DNA of 64,000 nt from the NCBI GenBank assembly GCA_000621185.1, contig JHYZ01000017.1:1-64000 (forward strand), in the 5' to 3' direction. Source of the stretch: Franconibacter pulveris DSM 19144. GTDB lineage: Bacteria; Pseudomonadota; Gammaproteobacteria; Enterobacterales; Enterobacteriaceae. Under the pieces are notes generated by a model. It did not search any database and was not told the origin of the DNA. It was given only the letters and a program-made list of their open reading frames with translations. Within the stretch, counting starts at the first letter, position 1; each line of letters begins with the position of its first letter. The position numbers were made by a program, and so were the translations under genes. Shown here one piece after another: positions 59,974 through 64,000 of the stretch.

Positions 59974-60025
59974 CGCTTGTGGATGCTCGCCTGGCAAGAA
60001 TGTATTCTCAGGGGTCTTTCAGAAC

Positions 60026-60622
60026 ATGTCAGAAAAACAAACTGCGAAAAGGAATCGTCGCGAAGAAATACTTCAGTCTCTGGCCCAGATGCTTGAATCC
60101 AGCGATGGCAGTCAGCGCATCACCACGGCGAAACTGGCGGCTTCCGTTGGCGTTTCCGAAGCGGCGCTCTATCGTCACTTCCCCAGCAAAACCCGGATGT
60201 TTGATAGCCTCATTGAGTTTATCGAAGACAGCCTTATTAGCCGTATCAACCTTATCCTGAAGGATGAGAAGGATACGACCACGCGCCTGCGGCTGATTGT
60301 GCAGCTCATTCTCGGCTTTGGCGAACGCAACCCGGGGCTAACGCGCATTCTTACCGGTCATGCTTTGATGTTTGAACAGGACCGTTTACAAGGTCGCATT
60401 AACCAACTTTTTGAACGTATCGAAGCGCAGTTGAGGCAGGTTTTGCGTGAACGCAAAATGCGCGAAGGCGAAGGGTATGTAACCGATGAAACCCTGCTGG
60501 CGAGCCAGCTGCTGGCGTTTTGTGAAGGCATGCTATCGCGTTTTGTGCGCAGCGAATTTCGCTACAGCCCCACCGACGAGTTTGACTCTCGCTGGCCGCT
60601 GCTCGCCGCGCAGCTTCAATAA
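60026..60622 (+). CDS. slmA: Nucleoid occlusion factor SlmA
   Basis: A 198-residue TetR-family DNA-binding protein, the same length as in E. coli SlmA, that binds chromosomal sites and blocks FtsZ assembly over the nucleoid. The helix-turn-helix is in [27 protein letters not shown]. The C-terminal dimer and FtsZ-binding half is intact. ATG 60026 ([15 protein letters not shown]) is the family start; the longer upstream frame crosses the palindrome. Confidence 0.97.
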   Translation: MSEKQTAKRNRREEILQSLAQMLESSDGSQRITTAKLAASVGVSEAALYRHFPSKTRMFDSLIEFIEDSLISRINLILKDEKDTTTRLRLIVQLILGFGERNPGLTRILTGHALMFEQDRLQGRINQLFERIEAQLRQVLRERKMREGEGYVTDETLLASQLLAFCEGMLSRFVRSEFRYSPTDEFDSRWPLLAAQLQ

Positions 60623-60623
60623 A

Positions 60624-60651
60624 CAAAAAAGGGCCGAGCGGCCCTTTTTTG
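60624..60651. terminator. Bidirectional terminator between slmA and pyrE
   Basis: aaaaaagggccg and cggcccttttttg pair around a tiny loop, with A- and T-runs on the flanks. It serves both convergent genes. Confidence 0.9.
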
Positions 60652-60653
60652 TT

Positions 60654-61295
60654 TTATACCCCGTACTGCTCGCGATATTCGCGCACCGCCGCCAGGTGAA
60701 CCGCCATCTCCGGTTTTTCTTCCAGATAAGCAATAAGGTCTTTCAGGGTAATAATGGAAATAACGTTGCAGCCGTAATCACGTTCCACTTCCTGAATAGC
60801 AGAAATGTCACCGCGTCCGCGCTCTTGTCTGTCGAGAGAAATCAGCACACCCGCAAGCGTAGCGCCGTTAGCCTGAATAATTTCCATCGACTCACGGATA
60901 GCCGTCCCGGCTGTTATCACATCATCCACCAGCATCACGCGCCCCTGCAGCGGGCTACCCACCAGGTTGCCGCCCTCACCATGATCTTTCGCTTCCTTAC
61001 GGTTAAAGCAGTAAGGCACGTCGCGTTCATGGTGTTCTGCCAGCGCCACAGCGGTCGTCGTGGCGATGGGAATACCTTTATAAGCCGGGCCGAAAAGCAG
61101 GTCGAAATCAATGCCGGAATCTACCAGCGCTTCTGCATAAAAACGGCCCAGCAATGCCAGATCGCGCCCCGTGTTAAATAACCCGGCGTTGAAGAAATAG
61201 GGGCTCGTGCGCCCGGATTTCAGCGTGAATTCACCAAACTTTAGCACCTGTTTGTTAAGGGCGAATTCAATAAACTGGCGCTGATACGGTTTCAT
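60654..61295 (-). CDS. pyrE: Orotate phosphoribosyltransferase
   Basis: A 213-residue enzyme, the same length as in E. coli PyrE, that makes orotidine monophosphate in pyrimidine synthesis. The PRPP motif is [26 protein letters not shown] is also typical. ATG 61295 ([13 protein letters not shown]) is the family start. It lies downstream of rph with an attenuator hairpin between, so expression should follow UTP levels as in E. coli. Confidence 0.97.
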   Translation of the reverse strand: MKPYQRQFIEFALNKQVLKFGEFTLKSGRTSPYFFNAGLFNTGRDLALLGRFYAEALVDSGIDFDLLFGPAYKGIPIATTTAVALAEHHERDVPYCFNRKEAKDHGEGGNLVGSPLQGRVMLVDDVITAGTAIRESMEIIQANGATLAGVLISLDRQERGRGDISAIQEVERDYGCNVISIITLKDLIAYLEEKPEMAVHLAAVREYREQYGV

Positions 61296-61329
61296 GGCTT
61301 TGCTCCTCAAATAGCGTTTTTTCAGGCAT

Positions 61330-61356
61330 AAAAAAGGCGACTTCACAGTCGCCTTA
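61330..61356 (-). promoter_or_regulatory. pyrE attenuator
   Basis: Leftward, aaggcgact and agtcgcctt (arms 61347-61355 and 61334-61342) pair around GTGA and are followed by six T. It starts five bases after the rph stop codon. In E. coli, translation of rph close behind RNA polymerase prevents termination here when UTP is low; the same geometry is seen. Confidence 0.85.
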
Positions 61357-61360
61357 AAAA

Positions 61361-62077
61361 TTAATTTGCTAACGCCGCCTTCTGCGACGTGACAATGGAT
61401 TCAATCCCCCCGCGGGCCAGCGCCAGCAGCGAGAGCAACTCCTCATGCGTAAACGGCTCGCCTTCCGCTGTGCCTTGCACTTCAATAATGCGGCCATCTT
61501 CGGTCATTACGACATTCATGTCGGTTTCCGCAGCTGAATCTTCCACATATTCCAGATCGCAAACCGCCTCGCCATTCACGATGCCTACGGAAACCGCCGC
61601 CACCATGCCCTTCATCGGGTTGGTTTTCAGCTTGCCGCCAGCGACCATCGCGTTCAGCGCGTCTGCCAGCGCCACGCAGGCACCTGTAATAGAAGCAGTA
61701 CGGGTGCCGCCATCCGCCTGCAAAACATCGCAGTCGAGCGTAATGGTGTATTCGCCCAGCGCTTTTAAATCTACTGCAGCGCGCAGCGAACGTGCGATTA
61801 ATCGCTGAATTTCCAGCGTGCGACCGCCCTGCTTGCCTTTTGCGGCTTCGCGAGCGTTACGGGTATGGGTTGAACGCGGCAGCATGCCGTATTCGGCAGT
61901 GATCCATCCTTGCCCCTGCCCTTTCAGAAAGCGCGGCACGCCTTCCTCAATGGTGGCGGTGCAAAGCACTTTGGTATCGCCAAACTCAACCAGCACGGAG
62001 CCTTCAGCGTGTTTAGTGTAGTGACGGGTCAGGGTAACTGGGCGCACTTCGGTAGCGCTACGGCCTGATGGACGCAT
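61361..62077 (-). CDS. rph: Ribonuclease PH
   Basis: A 238-residue phosphorolytic exonuclease that trims tRNA 3' ends. [14 protein letters not shown] starts it; [16 protein letters not shown] and [20 protein letters not shown] are the RNase PH motifs. The frame is intact to the C-terminus, unlike K-12 strains with the rph-1 frameshift, so pyrE attenuation should be normal. Divergent from yicC. Confidence 0.97.
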   Translation of the reverse strand: MRPSGRSATEVRPVTLTRHYTKHAEGSVLVEFGDTKVLCTATIEEGVPRFLKGQGQGWITAEYGMLPRSTHTRNAREAAKGKQGGRTLEIQRLIARSLRAAVDLKALGEYTITLDCDVLQADGGTRTASITGACVALADALNAMVAGGKLKTNPMKGMVAAVSVGIVNGEAVCDLEYVEDSAAETDMNVVMTEDGRIIEVQGTAEGEPFTHEELLSLLALARGGIESIVTSQKAALAN

Positions 62078-62200
62078 GAATTTCTCTCCGGCTTGTAACA
62101 GATGTGGCTGCGCATTATACGGGCTTAAGGCGCTTATTCCTATCCTGGCTGCCCAGGGGTAGCTATAATCGCATCACTCTTTTTAAAAACAGGTATGACT

Positions 62201-63064
62201 ATGATCCGCAGCATGACCGCCTACGCCCGGCGTGAAATTAAGGGTGACTGGGGTAGCGCCGCCTGGGAATTACGCTCGGTAAACCAGCGCTATCTGGAAA
62301 CCTATATTCGCCTGCCGGAACAGTTCCGCAGCCTGGAACCTGTAGCCCGCGAGCGCATCCGTAATCGTCTGACTCGCGGTAAAATTGAGTGCACGCTGCG
62401 CTTTGAACCTGACGCCAGCGCGCAAGGGGAACTCATCCTCAACGAAAAACTGGCGAAGCAGCTGGTCAGCGCCGCGAACTGGGTGAAAATGCAAAGTGAT
62501 GAAGGCGAGATAAACCCGCTCGATATTTTGCGCTGGCCGGGCGTAATGGCCGCGCAGGAACAGGATCTGGACGCTATCGCCGCTGATATCCTGTCGGCGC
62601 TGGACGGCGCGCTGGATGACTTTATTGTGGCGCGTGAAACCGAAGGCCAGGCGCTGAAAATGCTTATTGAGCAGCGTCTGGAAGGGGTGAGCGCAGAGGT
62701 GACTAAAGTCCGCGCGCAAATGCCCTCCGTCCTGCAATGGCAGCGTGAAAGACTGGTCACGAAGCTTGAAGAAGCGCAGGTACAGCTTGAGAATAACCGC
62801 CTGGAGCAGGAGCTGGTGCTGATGGCACAGCGCATCGATGTGGCCGAAGAGCTGGATCGCCTCGATGCGCATATTAAAGAAACTTATAATATCCTGAAGA
62901 AAAAAGAGGCGGTGGGTCGCCGTCTCGACTTTATGATGCAGGAGTTCAACCGCGAGTCGAATACGCTGGCGTCTAAATCAATTAACGCCGACGTGACCAA
63001 CTCAGCTATTGAACTGAAAGTGCTGATTGAGCAGATGCGTGAGCAGATTCAGAATATTGAGTAA
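62201..63064 (+). CDS. yicC: YicC family endoribonuclease
   Basis: A 287-residue protein almost identical in layout to E. coli YicC: MIRSMTAYARREIKGDWGS, SVNQRYLETYIRLPEQFRSLEP, and the C-terminal GRRLDFMMQEFNRESNTLASKS. YicC proteins are reported as endoribonucleases, in E. coli linked to decay of a small RNA; this is from memory. ATG 62201 is preferred over ATG 62195. A terminator follows. Confidence 0.94.
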   Translation: MIRSMTAYARREIKGDWGSAAWELRSVNQRYLETYIRLPEQFRSLEPVARERIRNRLTRGKIECTLRFEPDASAQGELILNEKLAKQLVSAANWVKMQSDEGEINPLDILRWPGVMAAQEQDLDAIAADILSALDGALDDFIVARETEGQALKMLIEQRLEGVSAEVTKVRAQMPSVLQWQRERLVTKLEEAQVQLENNRLEQELVLMAQRIDVAEELDRLDAHIKETYNILKKKEAVGRRLDFMMQEFNRESNTLASKSINADVTNSAIELKVLIEQMREQIQNIE

Positions 63065-63093
63065 TCAGAGCAGAACATACCGTTAACACATAC

Positions 63094-63118
63094 AAACCCG
63101 CTTCAGGCGGGTTTTTTA
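63094..63118 (+). terminator. Terminator after yicC
   Basis: aacccgc (63095-63101) pairs with gcgggtt (63107-63113), followed by TTTTTATT. It lies 30 bases past the yicC stop. Confidence 0.85.
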
Positions 63119-63401
63119 TTGATAAGGTCCTCCTTCCCGAAGAAAAACTTCTGTTTCGGACAGTGATAAAGATAATGCTCCAATTTCGTACAATTAATAA
63201 ATATTTTTAATGTCAACCAGACTCGTTACAAATGTTACTATTCCGCCAACGCTCATAAACAAGCGGGTTGCCGTGTGAAAATCATTCAATAATCGGCCAG
63301 TATTTATACTTAGCAGGATATGTTTACTCACTCATCGCCAGTTTATGTAAACTAGCGCATTAAACTCAGGACCCGTTACGGTCACCACAAAAATTTAGAT
63401 T
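63119..63401. other. A/T-rich intergenic region after yicC
   Basis: About 280 bases with markedly more A/T than the preceding operons. It must contain the promoter of the membrane protein gene beginning at 63402. No reading frame, repeat or known site stood out. Confidence 0.5.
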
Positions 63402-64000
63402 ATGTCTTTTGTCAGCATTATTACTACAAAATTACGCGAAGAGCGACGTAGCACATTTCTCCTGTGCATTGTGCTTTCTCTTTTACTTTTATTATGGCCC
63501 GTGGCTTTCACACAGCCGCCCCGCTTCATTTTACGCATTGCAGTTTGTAATCTTTTGCTTATTGCCAGCGCCGCAGCAATTTACAGGACTCTGGCCGGAA
63601 AGGCTATTTCACTGGTAATTTGCGCTTTTCTGTCTCTCAACTTTGCTATTGATTTTAGTACTTATAGCATTTACCAGAGTGAATTTAACGTCGCCTTTGC
63701 GATGAGCATATTAACCACGCACTTACGTGAAGTTAAAAGCATGGCGGGCATCTATCTTTATTATATGCCCGTCGCGGTGGCGCACTTTGCTATTACGCTT
63801 ACCGCAATACATTTGCTGTCGAAAAAGCTAACCCGCAAGCAAAGTATTCTCTCTTTCGCTTTGCTGGCTATTTTTATTGCCTGGTTTTCTTTTGCTTGCT
63901 GGTTCAAAAAGCAAAAGGATAAAGAGGTCTATTATCCTCTGGCATCACGTATATTAGTTAATACTCCTTTTTACGTAGCCTCGGATTTCATTATCGCGAA
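63402..64000 (+). CDS. Putative phosphoethanolamine transferase, N-terminal part
   Basis: From ATG 63402 the frame stays open for 199 codons to the window edge. The translated part has about five hydrophobic segments (near residues 18-36, 43-60, 67-83, 118-137 and 148-166) separated by short loops, with FSTYSIYQSEFNVAFAM between spans 3 and 4. This is the pattern of the membrane domain of EptB/OpgE/CptA-type enzymes, but the catalytic domain lies beyond the window, so the call is tentative. The DNA is A/T-rich, and K-12 has other genes after yicC, suggesting acquisition. Confidence 0.55.
   Translation, partial: MSFVSIITTKLREERRSTFLLCIVLSLLLLLWPVAFTQPPRFILRIAVCNLLLIASAAAIYRTLAGKAISLVICAFLSLNFAIDFSTYSIYQSEFNVAFAMSILTTHLREVKSMAGIYLYYMPVAVAHFAITLTAIHLLSKKLTRKQSILSFALLAIFIAWFSFACWFKKQKDKEVYYPLASRILVNTPFYVASDFIIA

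Overview
The window is chromosomal DNA of an enteric bacterium (Enterobacteriaceae). Almost every protein aligns end to end, from memory, with an Escherichia coli K-12 counterpart, but the layout differs from K-12. The GC-rich codon use, the Klebsiella-like position of waaE between waaA and coaD, and the cpxRA-trmL-cysE junction suggest a Cronobacter/Enterobacter-type genome; the genus is an inference. There are no rRNA or tRNA genes, CRISPR arrays or prophage. The only mobile element seen is an IS200/IS605-type copy cut by the left edge.

Layout. 1-345: 5' part of an IS200-like element. 390-13409: bax, malS, avtA, a small membrane protein, aldB, a ROK-family protein, yiaY, selB-selA and yibF. 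This follows the K-12 order, with the yia-sgb block absent and the ROK gene added. 13410-17753: a long CRP-rich control region and mtlA-mtlD-mtlR. 17860-30270: glpX, fpr, yiiR, yiiQ, tpiA, an SLC13-type transporter, cdh, sbp, pfkA, fieF, cpxP (with the CpxQ RNA in its 3' end) and cpxRA. In K-12 this block lies elsewhere. 30396-38082: trmL, then the leftward yibN-grxC-secB-gpsA-cysE group, then rightward gpmI-envC-yibQ. 38112-41291: a WaaE-like glycosyltransferase, tdh and kbl.

41520-55869 is the lipopolysaccharide core locus. It holds hldD-waaF-waaC-waaQ and a family 4 glycosyltransferase, then an inverted family 4 glycosyltransferase, waaL, a WaaH-like transferase, an unfamiliar GT-B-like protein, a phosphoethanolamine-transferase-type enzyme, and waaA-waaE-coaD. 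55870-63064 is the conserved mutM, rpmG, rpmB, radC, coaBC, dut, slmA, pyrE, rph, yicC block. The window ends inside an A/T-rich membrane protein gene resembling the N-terminal half of a phosphoethanolamine transferase.

Functional themes are central carbon metabolism (mannitol, maltodextrin, pfkA, tpiA, gpmI, glpX), envelope stress and division (Cpx, EnvC, SlmA), selenocysteine incorporation and LPS core building. No clearly new multigene system is visible. The most variable and least explained part is the outer-core segment at about 46.7-53.2 kb, followed by several unexplained structured intergenic regions (3588-3659, 15846-15982, 49420-49459).
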